A stretch of 64,000 nucleotides of DNA from Streptomyces sp. LUP47B (GTDB taxonomy: Bacteria > Actinomycetota > Actinomycetes > Streptomycetales > Streptomycetaceae). The DNA lies in assembly GCF_001746295.1 (NCBI RefSeq), contig NZ_MJAH01000017.1, forward strand, positions 85,589 through 149,588, given 5' to 3'. The notes beneath the pieces are model-generated. The model searched no databases. It was given only the letters and a program-made list of their open reading frames with translations, and was not told the origin of the DNA. The position numbers and the translations under genes were made by a program. This document shows positions 24,404 through 31,926 of this stretch, one piece after another (position 1 is the first letter of the stretch; each line of letters begins with the position of its first letter).

Positions 24404-26158
24404 ATGGGGTTCTTTGACGATCTGGTGCTTGCTGAGGAACCGGCCGCCGAGCAGGCCGTGTTGGCCCGGTTACAACCACCGGGAGAGGACGACGGACGGT
24501 ATGCGCCGCCCGTCGACCGGTTCGCGCCAGCGCTGTCGCCGCAGCTGGAAGTGGTCGGCGTGGGGGCCGAGACGCGGGTCCTGGTGACGGGGTGGTCCGT
24601 GTGGCCGCGGTCGGTCACCCTGCATCTGGCGGTGTACCGCAGGACCCGTCGGCAGGGCGGGGACGAGCGCCGGCAGTCCGGGCTGCGGGTGGGGCTGCTG
24701 CTCTCCGACGGACGGCGGATGACCTCGCTGGACGGCACCGTGATGCGGGGCATCTCCTTCACCGGACCGCAGGGACGGACGCAGGAGGCGGCGACCGAGC
24801 AGGCGATCGGGCTGATCCCGTTGGATCCGGGCCTGCACCACTCCCACAGATCCCTGTTCAAGACGGACGTCGACCTGTATCTGGCGGAGCTCCCCCCGCC
24901 CGGGCAGACGCAGTTGGTCGTCGAGTGGCCGGACGAAGGCGTGCCCGAGACGCGTACTCCGGTGGACGTGGACGCGCTCCATGCCGCCGCACGCCGGGCG
25001 GTCGAGGTCTGGCCCGGCCTCGAGCCGGCGGAACAGGAGGGGCTGCCGAGTTCGTTCACGACGCTGTCGATCAGCGGACCGCCGACCTTCCTGGCGCCAC
25101 CCCTCAACCGACGCCAACGCGAGGCGCTACGGCGTGCGGAGGAGGCCCGGCAGCGCTACGTACCGCAGGCCGACTGGCAACGCATCGGCTACGGCGACTG
25201 GGGCGACGCCGCCCTGGTCAGGGCCCGGTTGGAGGCAGGCGCCCCGCCCGACGCCCGGGTGGGATGGCGTGGCACCACCCCGTTGCACCTCACGGCGGAA
25301 CAGGGCTCGGCACAGGCGGTGGCCGCGCTCCTGCCCCACGTCGCGGACGTCGACGTACGCGACGACGAGGAGCACACCCCGCTCTGGTACGCCGTGCACA
25401 GCATGGACGAGGCCACCGTGCGCGCGCTGATCGACGCCGGGGCGGACGTGTGGACACCGCAGGCGGAAGCCTGGTCGCCGGGGCGGCTGCTGCTGACCAC
25501 GCCGCTCGCTCCGCTCGTCCGACACCTGCCGGGCGCGGTGGAGTTGCCCCGGGAGGAGGTCGCCGCCCAGCAGGCCGCGGACGCGCTCATCGCGGCCTTC
25601 GGTACGGAGCCGATGTGGACCGAGGGCCTCGGTGTCTGCTTCGTACAGGGCCTTGACGAGGACGAGCTGATACGGCGGCTCGGTGCCGATCCCGCGCAGT
25701 GCCCGAGGGCCGATCCCGACAACGCACCTTTCGACCCGATGGACTACGACGAGTCCCTGCGTTACGTGGGCGTCAGGGGCGTCGACGGTGCCCCCGGCGG
25801 CTGTGTGATCACACAGGACGGGTACATGCCGAGCGATGACGCCGTACTGCGGGCGATATCGGCGGGCACCACCGCCTACGGGGTGTACTTCAACCCGAAG
25901 GGCGGCACGTTCGGCACCCTGGCCCGTGACGGCGAGATCGTCGCCGGCGACGAGATCCACATCGGGCCGCACGACTCGGACCCGGACGCCTACTGGACCT
26001 TCCGTTTCTGGCAGCGCAAGCACGCGTTCCCCTACGGCGCCGACGTCCTCGCCTACTGCTGCGCCGCGGCGGGTCTGCGGATCAGCGACGGGCGGGACGC
26101 GGTCGACCGCCACGCCGCCCACCGCTGGGTGCCCCTGCCGACGCGACTTCAGCGGTAG
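24404..26158 (+). CDS. Ankyrin-repeat protein with a TTA (bldA) codon
   Basis: A 584-residue cytosolic protein with no signal peptide. The N-terminal about 200 residues are a beta-rich domain I do not recognise. Residues about 270-345 hold two or three ankyrin repeats (TPLHLTAEQGSAQAVAALLPH, TPLWYAVHSMDEATVRALIDAGADV). The C-terminal part (about 390-584) is another unknown domain with GGCVITQDGYMPSD. Codon 23 is TTA (24470-24472), the rarest Streptomyces codon, so translation probably depends on the bldA tRNA and is developmentally timed. The ATG at 24404 is the first in frame that starts the domain. Confidence 0.84.
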   Translation: MGFFDDLVLAEEPAAEQAVLARLQPPGEDDGRYAPPVDRFAPALSPQLEVVGVGAETRVLVTGWSVWPRSVTLHLAVYRRTRRQGGDERRQSGLRVGLLLSDGRRMTSLDGTVMRGISFTGPQGRTQEAATEQAIGLIPLDPGLHHSHRSLFKTDVDLYLAELPPPGQTQLVVEWPDEGVPETRTPVDVDALHAAARRAVEVWPGLEPAEQEGLPSSFTTLSISGPPTFLAPPLNRRQREALRRAEEARQRYVPQADWQRIGYGDWGDAALVRARLEAGAPPDARVGWRGTTPLHLTAEQGSAQAVAALLPHVADVDVRDDEEHTPLWYAVHSMDEATVRALIDAGADVWTPQAEAWSPGRLLLTTPLAPLVRHLPGAVELPREEVAAQQAADALIAAFGTEPMWTEGLGVCFVQGLDEDELIRRLGADPAQCPRADPDNAPFDPMDYDESLRYVGVRGVDGAPGGCVITQDGYMPSDDAVLRAISAGTTAYGVYFNPKGGTFGTLARDGEIVAGDEIHIGPHDSDPDAYWTFRFWQRKHAFPYGADVLAYCCAAAGLRISDGRDAVDRHAAHRWVPLPTRLQR

Positions 26159-26164
26159 GCCTGT

Positions 26165-26890
26165 TCAGGGGCGCCGCGCCACGAAGACCAGCTCCTTGCC
26201 CGGCCGGTCCGGCGCATCCCGTACGTCCTCCACCACGAACCCCCGCGCGACGAGCTCCGCCTCGACCTCCCCCCGCTCCCGGAAGCGCAAGGTCGAGTCG
26301 GAGGTCAGTGTCCGCCCGTCCGAGGCGAACAGATAGCTCCACCGGAACGACACCAACTGCCCGTCCACCCCGATGACGTCGACCCAGCTCTCCACCACCC
26401 CGACACCGGGCACGTCCGTCACGGCGTAGGACGCCTCCCGGTTCCACTCCTCCCAGGCCCGCCACGCAGGGTCCCGCGTCTCGAACACCAGCCGCCCACC
26501 GGGCCGTAGCGCCCTGTACGCACCCCGCAGCGTCTCCCGCCAGGCATCCGCCTCCACGATCTGCTGGGCGACGTTGGCGGTCATGGTCGCCAAGTCGACG
26601 CGCAGCGGCGGAAGTCCGGACGCGTCCCCGTGGATCCAGCGGACCCGCTCACTCCCCGGCTTCCCCCGGGCCACGTCGAGCGAGGCGAGGGCGGGGTCGA
26701 CCCCGACCACATCGATCCCCCGCCCGGCCAGCAACAGCGCGAACACCCCCGTCCCGCAGCCGATGTCCAGCGCCCGCCGCGCCCCGAACTCCTCCACCAT
26801 CCGGACATACGCGTCGAGGTCGCCGCGATCGGGTTCGAGCGCGTCATGGATCGCAGCGAGCCGTGGATGCGTGAAGCCTTCGTCAGCCAT
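26165..26890 (-). CDS. Class I SAM-dependent methyltransferase
   Basis: A 241-residue methyltransferase with motif I ALDIGCGTGVFALLLAGRG (about 40-58), acidic VVGVDPALASL, the post-I motif and LRPGGRLVFETRD. Its substrate is not evident; the overall shape is like small-molecule methyltransferases of the ubiE/Methyltransf_25 type. It is the last gene of a three-gene minus-strand group (RraA-like, HAD-like, this), with a 52-base gap. Confidence 0.87.
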   Translation of the reverse strand: MADEGFTHPRLAAIHDALEPDRGDLDAYVRMVEEFGARRALDIGCGTGVFALLLAGRGIDVVGVDPALASLDVARGKPGSERVRWIHGDASGLPPLRVDLATMTANVAQQIVEADAWRETLRGAYRALRPGGRLVFETRDPAWRAWEEWNREASYAVTDVPGVGVVESWVDVIGVDGQLVSFRWSYLFASDGRTLTSDSTLRFRERGEVEAELVARGFVVEDVRDAPDRPGKELVFVARRP

Positions 26891-26942
26891 GCGAGCGAAC
26901 GTAGGGGGAACGGGGCCCGGCCGACCACTCGATATCGTCCGG

Positions 26943-27434
26943 TCACCGCCCTCTTCTCGTCAGCCACTCCTCCAGCACCACGAAGTCCCCTTCGGTGAGC
27001 CCCACCTGGTGATCCACTCGGTGCAGAAGAGCCCGTTCGGGATGATGGGAGGCCACCCAGGCCCGGTCGGCGTCGGTGATCTCGTCGTCGACCCAGACGA
27101 ACGGTCGCCCGGCCGCCCAGGAAACGAGCGGGCGGGTCTTCCAGTGCAGGTGGGCCATCTCGTCGTCGTCCGAGTCCGGCCAGTCCACGAGCGGCAGCCG
27201 GGGCAGTCCGAGCCAGGGCGCCAGACCGGTGTTGGCGTCGTCCCCCCAGGTCGTGGCCCACACCAGCTCACAGCCCAGCGACGTCAGACGCGCGCCGAGC
27301 GCGGGATCGACACGGGTCAGCAGCGGATGGTCGGTGACGGCCCCGGCCGGCGGAAAGGCCGGCTCGTACAGCGGATACGGCCCCGCCGCCCCGAAGGGCA
27401 GCAGTGTCCCGTCGACATCCAGGAAGAGAAGCAC
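26943..27434 (-). CDS. HAD-like hydrolase domain protein
   Basis: A protein of about 163 residues. The N-terminus LLFLDVDGTLLPFG has the HAD nucleophile motif DxDGT; WATTWGDDAN and PFVWVDDEITDAD follow, the last as the motif IV acid pair. It is short and cap-less, and similar proteins are common in actinobacteria without known substrate. A GTG at 27434 has GGAGG six bases before it; a TTG two codons upstream overlaps the site. It follows the RraA-like gene by 22 bases. Confidence 0.8.
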   Translation of the reverse strand: MLLFLDVDGTLLPFGAAGPYPLYEPAFPPAGAVTDHPLLTRVDPALGARLTSLGCELVWATTWGDDANTGLAPWLGLPRLPLVDWPDSDDDEMAHLHWKTRPLVSWAAGRPFVWVDDEITDADRAWVASHHPERALLHRVDHQVGLTEGDFVVLEEWLTRRGR

Positions 27435-27456
27435 CCTCAACCTCCAGCCCCCACCG

Positions 27457-28080
27457 TCACTCCTCGAACCCGGCCTCCGCGAGGATCTCGTCGATACGCG
27501 CCCGATGCGCCGCCTCCCACGCGTCGAGCGTCTCGGCCGCCTCCTTCGCCAGCTTGGCGCGGGCGGCGGCGAGGACGTCGGACCGGCGCGCGGCGGGGAC
27601 CGCCACGACCCCCTCCTCGTCGGCGACCACCACGTCCCCGGCCTCGACCCGCACCCCGCCGCACCGCACCCGCCCGCCCAGCGGCGCCACGGCCTTCTTC
27701 GCGCCCGGGATCGGGATGACCCCTCGGGCGAACACCGGGAAACCGGCCTCCCGCACCTCGGCGAGGTCGCGGATCAGCCCGTCGGCGACGAACCCTGCGA
27801 TCCCCCGCCGCTGCGCGACCGCGCACACGTTCCCGCCGGCCAGGGCGTAGTCGAGGTCCCCCGACTCGACCACGATGACCGAGCCGGCCGGCGCCCGGTG
27901 GATCGCGGCGTGCAGCATGAGGTTGTCGCCGGGAGGGCACCGTACGGTGAATGCCGGCCCCGCCACCCTCGGCACCGGCCCCCACAGTGGCCGGATCCCG
28001 CTGTCCATGACCTGGTCCCGACCGAGCAGATCGGCCAGGGTGGTCGTGGGAATGTCCGCAAACTCGGTGGTCTCGGTCAT
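27457..28080 (-). CDS. RraA-like / HMG aldolase-family protein
   Basis: A 207-residue protein of the RraA-like fold. Members are either RNase E regulators or class II 4-hydroxy-4-methyl-2-oxoglutarate/oxaloacetate aldolases and decarboxylases. The metal/pyruvate-site pattern GFVADGLIRDLAEVREAGFPVFARG contains the G-x20-R-D type signature needed for aldolase activity, so an enzyme is more likely than an RNase inhibitor. It is the first gene of a three-gene group, divergent from the F420/hemerythrin gene. Confidence 0.85.
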   Translation of the reverse strand: MTETTEFADIPTTTLADLLGRDQVMDSGIRPLWGPVPRVAGPAFTVRCPPGDNLMLHAAIHRAPAGSVIVVESGDLDYALAGGNVCAVAQRRGIAGFVADGLIRDLAEVREAGFPVFARGVIPIPGAKKAVAPLGGRVRCGGVRVEAGDVVVADEEGVVAVPAARRSDVLAAARAKLAKEAAETLDAWEAAHRARIDEILAEAGFEE

Positions 28081-28144
28081 GCCCCGGACGTTACCGTGCG
28101 TGCATGACTGCCGGGTCGGCCTTGTGCCGTGAGCGAGTTGGGTG

Positions 28145-28190
28145 CCCGGCCTCTGAGTGAGGCCGGGGAGGGCGAGAGGCCCTCCGCTTT
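28145..28190. repeat. Two adjacent hairpins in a divergent leader
   Basis: CCCGGCCTC (28145-28153) pairs with GAGGCCGGG (28159-28167), followed directly by a GAGGGC/GCCCTC stem. They lie 50-90 bases upstream of the F420/hemerythrin start. They may be leader RNA structure or a terminator; role unknown. Confidence 0.5.
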
Positions 28191-28237
28191 CTCTGAGTCG
28201 TCCAGGACATGACCGGAGACCAGAGAAAGCAGAGAGA

Positions 28238-29080
28238 GTGACCAACCCCATCCAGGACTTCAACCAGCGGATCATCGACGAGTTCCGCGCCCACCACGGC
28301 CGGGTCGGCGGCCCCTTCGAGGGCGGCCGACTGATCCTCCTCACCACCACCGGCGCCCGCACCGGCACCCCGCACACCACCCCCGTCGGCTACCTGCCCG
28401 ACGGCGGCGACCGCATCCTCGTGATCGCCTCGGCGGGCGGCTCGCCCCGCCACCCCGACTGGTACCGCAACCTCGTCGCGCACCCCCAAGTCACCGTTGA
28501 GAGCGGGGTGTTCACTTACGAGGCGAAAGCGGTCGTCCTGGCGGGCGAGGAGCGGGACCGGGCCTTCGCGCGGGCCGTGGAGTCGGACCGCGGCTGGGCC
28601 ACGTACCAGGAGAAGACCGACCGTCTCCTTCCGGTGGTCGCCCTGCACGAGATCGCCCGCCCGGGCCCGCCGAACATCAACGCCTCCTCCCTGGGCGAGG
28701 CCATCAGGCTCGTCCACGACGCCTTCCGCCGCGAACTCACCTTGATCCGGAAGGAGTTGGCCTCCGGTGCCGGTACCCTCGGCGCCCAACTCCGCGTCAA
28801 CTGCCTGACGTTCTGCCAGGGGCTGCACAACCACCACACCGGCGAGGACGTGGCGATGTTCCCGTTCCTGGCCGGCCGCCACCCGGAGGCGGCTCCGGCC
28901 ATCGACCGCCTGCGCACCGAGCACGAGCACATCGCGGCCCTGGTCGAACAGTTGCGCGAGGCGCTCTCCGGCACCGACCTCGACACCGTCCGCACGGAGG
29001 TCGACCGCCTGACGGCGGAGCTGGAGGCCCATCTGGCGTACGAGGAGGAGCAGTTGATCCCCCTCCTCGAACACGTCTGA
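28238..29080 (+). CDS. F420-dependent nitroreductase-like domain fused to a hemerythrin domain
   Basis: A 280-residue fusion. Residues about 5-140 form a deazaflavin-dependent nitroreductase (DDN)-type split barrel with GGRLILLTTTGARTGTPHTTPVGYL and HPDWYRNLVAHPQVTVE. Residues about 155-280 form a hemerythrin HHE four-helix bundle with His160, His199-His200, Glu203, His229, His231, His265 and Glu269-270 as likely di-iron ligands. This joins an F420H2-linked reductase to an oxygen/NO or redox sensor. The GTG at 28238 follows AGAGAGA. Single gene; terminates facing HelD. Confidence 0.87.
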   Translation: MTNPIQDFNQRIIDEFRAHHGRVGGPFEGGRLILLTTTGARTGTPHTTPVGYLPDGGDRILVIASAGGSPRHPDWYRNLVAHPQVTVESGVFTYEAKAVVLAGEERDRAFARAVESDRGWATYQEKTDRLLPVVALHEIARPGPPNINASSLGEAIRLVHDAFRRELTLIRKELASGAGTLGAQLRVNCLTFCQGLHNHHTGEDVAMFPFLAGRHPEAAPAIDRLRTEHEHIAALVEQLREALSGTDLDTVRTEVDRLTAELEAHLAYEEEQLIPLLEHV

Positions 29081-29125
29081 CCCCACCGCCACTGGACGGG
29101 CCACGCATGGGCTGCCGCCACCGAG

Positions 29126-31171
29126 CTAGAACGGCAGCGGCCGCCCGTGCACCACCACCAGCCGCGACACCGCCCGGGTCAGCACGACATACAGCCGGTG
29201 CAGCCCGCGCTCCTCCGCCTCCGCGATCGCGGCCGGCTCGACGGCCACGACATGGTCGTACTCAAGTCCCTTGACCACCCCGGCCGGTACGACGCTCACC
29301 CGCGCACCGAGCTCGTCCGGTCCGGCGGTGGCGATCCCGGCCGCGTCGAGGGCCTGCCGTACGCGTTCCACATCGGCGTCGGCGGTGACGACCCCCACGG
29401 ACCCCTCGTGCGCGAGCGATTCCCGTACGGCGTCCACGACCGCGCCCGGCACGGCGTCCGGGGAGGCGGGACGCATCCTCAACTCCCCGTCCCCGCGCAG
29501 GGACCGCCCCTCCGGCACGGCCACATCCAGCTGGGCGAGGAGCCGGTTGGCGAGCTGGACGACGGCCTGCGGGACACGGAAGCCGATGGTCAGCGGTACG
29601 ACGGCCGCGTCCGGTTTGCCGAGATGGCGCAGGACGGTGTGCCACGAGCGGGCCGCCCAGGGCGTGGTCCCCTGTGCCAGGTCACCGAGCACGGTGATCG
29701 ACCCGAAACGGGCCCGGCGGGCGATCGCCCGGCACTCCATGGGAGACAGGTCCTGCGCCTCGTCCACGACGAGATGGCCGTAGCCCTCAGGATGCTCCAC
29801 GAGCCCGGCGACCTCGTCGAGCAGCACCAGATCGGCCGCCGACCAGCGCGCCGACTTCCACGACCGCGGCGGCTTGCTCCACAGCAGGTTCTTCTGCTCC
29901 TCGGAGTCGAGGATCCCGTCGGCGGCGGCCGCCAACTCCTCTCGGTCTCCGAGCAGTTCGGCCAGGACCTCCTCGGGCCGCGCCTTGGGCCACACGGTGT
30001 CGAGGAACGCCCCGAGCACCCGGGACCGCGAGACCCGCTGCACCCAGGCACCGCTCTGCGGCCCGGCCCGCCGCTCGGCCTGCAACTGCACACTTCGTAC
30101 CACCCGGCTGCGCACCCGCTCCCGCCCGGTCGAGTACGGCGGTTCCTCCTCCCGTACGTCCGCCACGATCCGCGCGAGTTCACCGGCCCCGACCCGCCAC
30201 TGGTACGAACCGTCCTTGATCTCCAGGGAGTCGACCTGCGCGGTCGACACACGTGCGTACAGCGCCCGGCGCAGCACCTCCGCCATCCGGGGGTCGTGCT
30301 TGAGGACCGCGGTGGGGTGGGCGTCGGTGGCGGTGACCGGGTGGCGGGCGATCTCGTCCTGGAGCGTGGACTGCCGTACGCCGGTCTCGCCGAGCGCGGG
30401 CAGCACCTGCGCGATGTAGGAGAGGAAGGTCCGGTTGGGCCCGAGGACGAGGAGCCCGCCGCGCCGCATCCGCTGCGGGTGGGTGTAGAGGAGATAGGCG
30501 GCCCGGTGCAGCCCGACGGCGGTCTTGCCGGTTCCCGGGGCGCCCTGCACACACACGGAAACGGCGAGGTCCCCTCGTACGAGATCGTCCTGCTCGGGCT
30601 GGATGGTGGCCGCGATGTCCCGCATGGGCCCGACCCGGGGCCGTTCGATCTCGCGGGTGACGATGTCGCTGACCTGCGGCGGCCCGCCGTCCCGGAGGTG
30701 CTCGTCCTCCAGCCCGGTGAGATCGGCGGACTCCCCCTTGCTCCCCGGCGCCCACCCGAACCGCCGCCGCACGGCGACACCCTGCGGGTCGCGGGCGCTC
30801 GCCTGATAGAAGGCGCGGGAGACGGGCGCGCGCCAGTCGACGACGAGGGGCGGGGCGGCGGGATGCTCGGTGATCCGCAGCCGGCCCAGGTGATACGCCT
30901 GCCCGGCATGGTCGCCGTGATCGAAATCCAGCTGCCCGAAGAACAGAGGCCCTTCGGGCAGCTCCCGCATCTCCTTGGCCTGACTGCGCAACTGATACCC
31001 GAGGACTTCGGCGTCGGCCCCGGAGGCGGACACGTCCTCGCCGACGACGACCTGCTCCTGAGCGCCATCGATCATGGCGGCGAGGGCGGTGCGGCAACGG
31101 TCGTGGTGGATGCGCTCGCGGTGGAGGGCCTCTTTCAGGGCGGGATGCGGAGAGGGGCCGGCTGACGTCAT
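29126..31171 (-). CDS. helD: HelD-like RNA polymerase-recycling helicase
   Basis: A 681-residue SF1 ATPase. An N-terminal coiled coil (about 10-70) of the HelD type is followed by Walker A GAPGTGKTA (210-218), Walker B HLVVDEAQDLSPME, and motifs GSITVLGDLAQGTTPWA and VVPLTIGFRVP. The C-terminal motif GLEYDHVVAVEP ends with LYVVLTRAVSRLVVVHG. HelD pulls stalled or drug-bound RNA polymerase off DNA, and some relatives confer rifamycin resistance. No rifamycin-associated element was recognised upstream. A TetR gene lies 56 bases upstream on the same strand with an AT-rich dyad between, so TetR control is likely. Confidence 0.92.
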   Translation of the reverse strand: MTSAGPSPHPALKEALHRERIHHDRCRTALAAMIDGAQEQVVVGEDVSASGADAEVLGYQLRSQAKEMRELPEGPLFFGQLDFDHGDHAGQAYHLGRLRITEHPAAPPLVVDWRAPVSRAFYQASARDPQGVAVRRRFGWAPGSKGESADLTGLEDEHLRDGGPPQVSDIVTREIERPRVGPMRDIAATIQPEQDDLVRGDLAVSVCVQGAPGTGKTAVGLHRAAYLLYTHPQRMRRGGLLVLGPNRTFLSYIAQVLPALGETGVRQSTLQDEIARHPVTATDAHPTAVLKHDPRMAEVLRRALYARVSTAQVDSLEIKDGSYQWRVGAGELARIVADVREEEPPYSTGRERVRSRVVRSVQLQAERRAGPQSGAWVQRVSRSRVLGAFLDTVWPKARPEEVLAELLGDREELAAAADGILDSEEQKNLLWSKPPRSWKSARWSAADLVLLDEVAGLVEHPEGYGHLVVDEAQDLSPMECRAIARRARFGSITVLGDLAQGTTPWAARSWHTVLRHLGKPDAAVVPLTIGFRVPQAVVQLANRLLAQLDVAVPEGRSLRGDGELRMRPASPDAVPGAVVDAVRESLAHEGSVGVVTADADVERVRQALDAAGIATAGPDELGARVSVVPAGVVKGLEYDHVVAVEPAAIAEAEERGLHRLYVVLTRAVSRLVVVHGRPLPF

Positions 31172-31198
31172 GGGGACGAGCGTACGCGAGAAAATGAG

Positions 31199-31222
31199 AC
31201 TCGGTTAATTTATTTACCCGGT
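31199..31222. promoter_or_regulatory. AT-rich dyad between tetR and helD, probable TetR operator
   Basis: ACTCGGTTAATT-TATTTACCCGGT is an imperfect 24-base dyad in an otherwise GC-rich region. It lies just after the TetR stop and upstream of the HelD start. TetR operators often have this form; it would let TetR regulate helD separately. Confidence 0.55.
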
Positions 31223-31227
31223 CTTAC

Positions 31228-31836
31228 TCAGCTGAGCCACGGCAGCCCGTCCGCCAGCACCCCGAAGGCCCGCTCGGCCGCGGCCACGGCGTCCCCGCGC
31301 ACGTCCTCGACCGTCTCCCCCTTGGCGATCCGCCGCCAGTTCTCCAGGGCGAGAATCCGCCGCACGGCGATGATCTGCCCGGCGGCCAACCGCGCGTCGA
31401 GATCCCCTCCGAGCACCTCGGCGAGCGCGGCCTCCTGCCGCTCCAGGTGCCCGTGGGCTCGGGCGACGAGGGCGGGGGTGCCGTAGAGCAGCGAATGAAA
31501 GGCGAGAACAGCGGGGTGATCATTGAGCCCCGTGACGGGATCGTCCCGCTCCAGCCCTTCGAGGAAATGCCGCCGCAGGGCGGCAAGGGGCGGCTCGTCG
31601 GACTCGGCCACGACCCGCGCCGCCTCGTCCTCGTGATCGGCGATCCGGTGAAGGACGAGGTCCTCCTTGGCCGGGAAGTACCGGAAGAGGGTGGGCTTGG
31701 AGACCTCGGCGGCGGCGGCGATCTCGGCCACGGAGACGGCGTCGAAGCCCTTCTCGAGAAACAGCCGGATGGCGATCTCCGACAGGGTCTCGTACATCCG
31801 CTGCTTCTTGCGCTGGCGCAGGCCGAGGTCATTCAT
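31228..31836 (-). CDS. TetR-family transcriptional regulator
   Basis: A 202-residue regulator: N-terminal HTH (ETLSEIAIRLFLEKGFDAVSVAEIAAAAEVSKPTLFRYF region, about 15-60) and an all-helical ligand-binding domain. It is upstream of HelD on the same strand. The ATG at 31834-31836 is chosen over a start six codons earlier because the helix begins there. The ligand is unknown; coupling to HelD suggests a transcription-targeting antibiotic. Confidence 0.9.
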   Translation of the reverse strand: MNDLGLRQRKKQRMYETLSEIAIRLFLEKGFDAVSVAEIAAAAEVSKPTLFRYFPAKEDLVLHRIADHEDEAARVVAESDEPPLAALRRHFLEGLERDDPVTGLNDHPAVLAFHSLLYGTPALVARAHGHLERQEAALAEVLGGDLDARLAAGQIIAVRRILALENWRRIAKGETVEDVRGDAVAAAERAFGVLADGLPWLS

Positions 31837-31926
31837 GGCCGTGAGCCTACGCACTGGGGCCAGGAGTCAGGACGCCCTGAGCGAGGCGGGCGCCTTCGGC
31901 ACGACACGCCTGCGCAGCCCAGTCGA

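Noticed and set aside
29147..31165. Long plus-strand open frame opposite HelD (over 650 codons)
   Set aside because: Shadow of the high-GC helD gene; the helicase frame has every motif of the family.
31172..31227. Rifamycin-associated element upstream of helD
   Set aside because: No inverted repeat of the RAE type was recognised; only the AT-rich dyad is seen.
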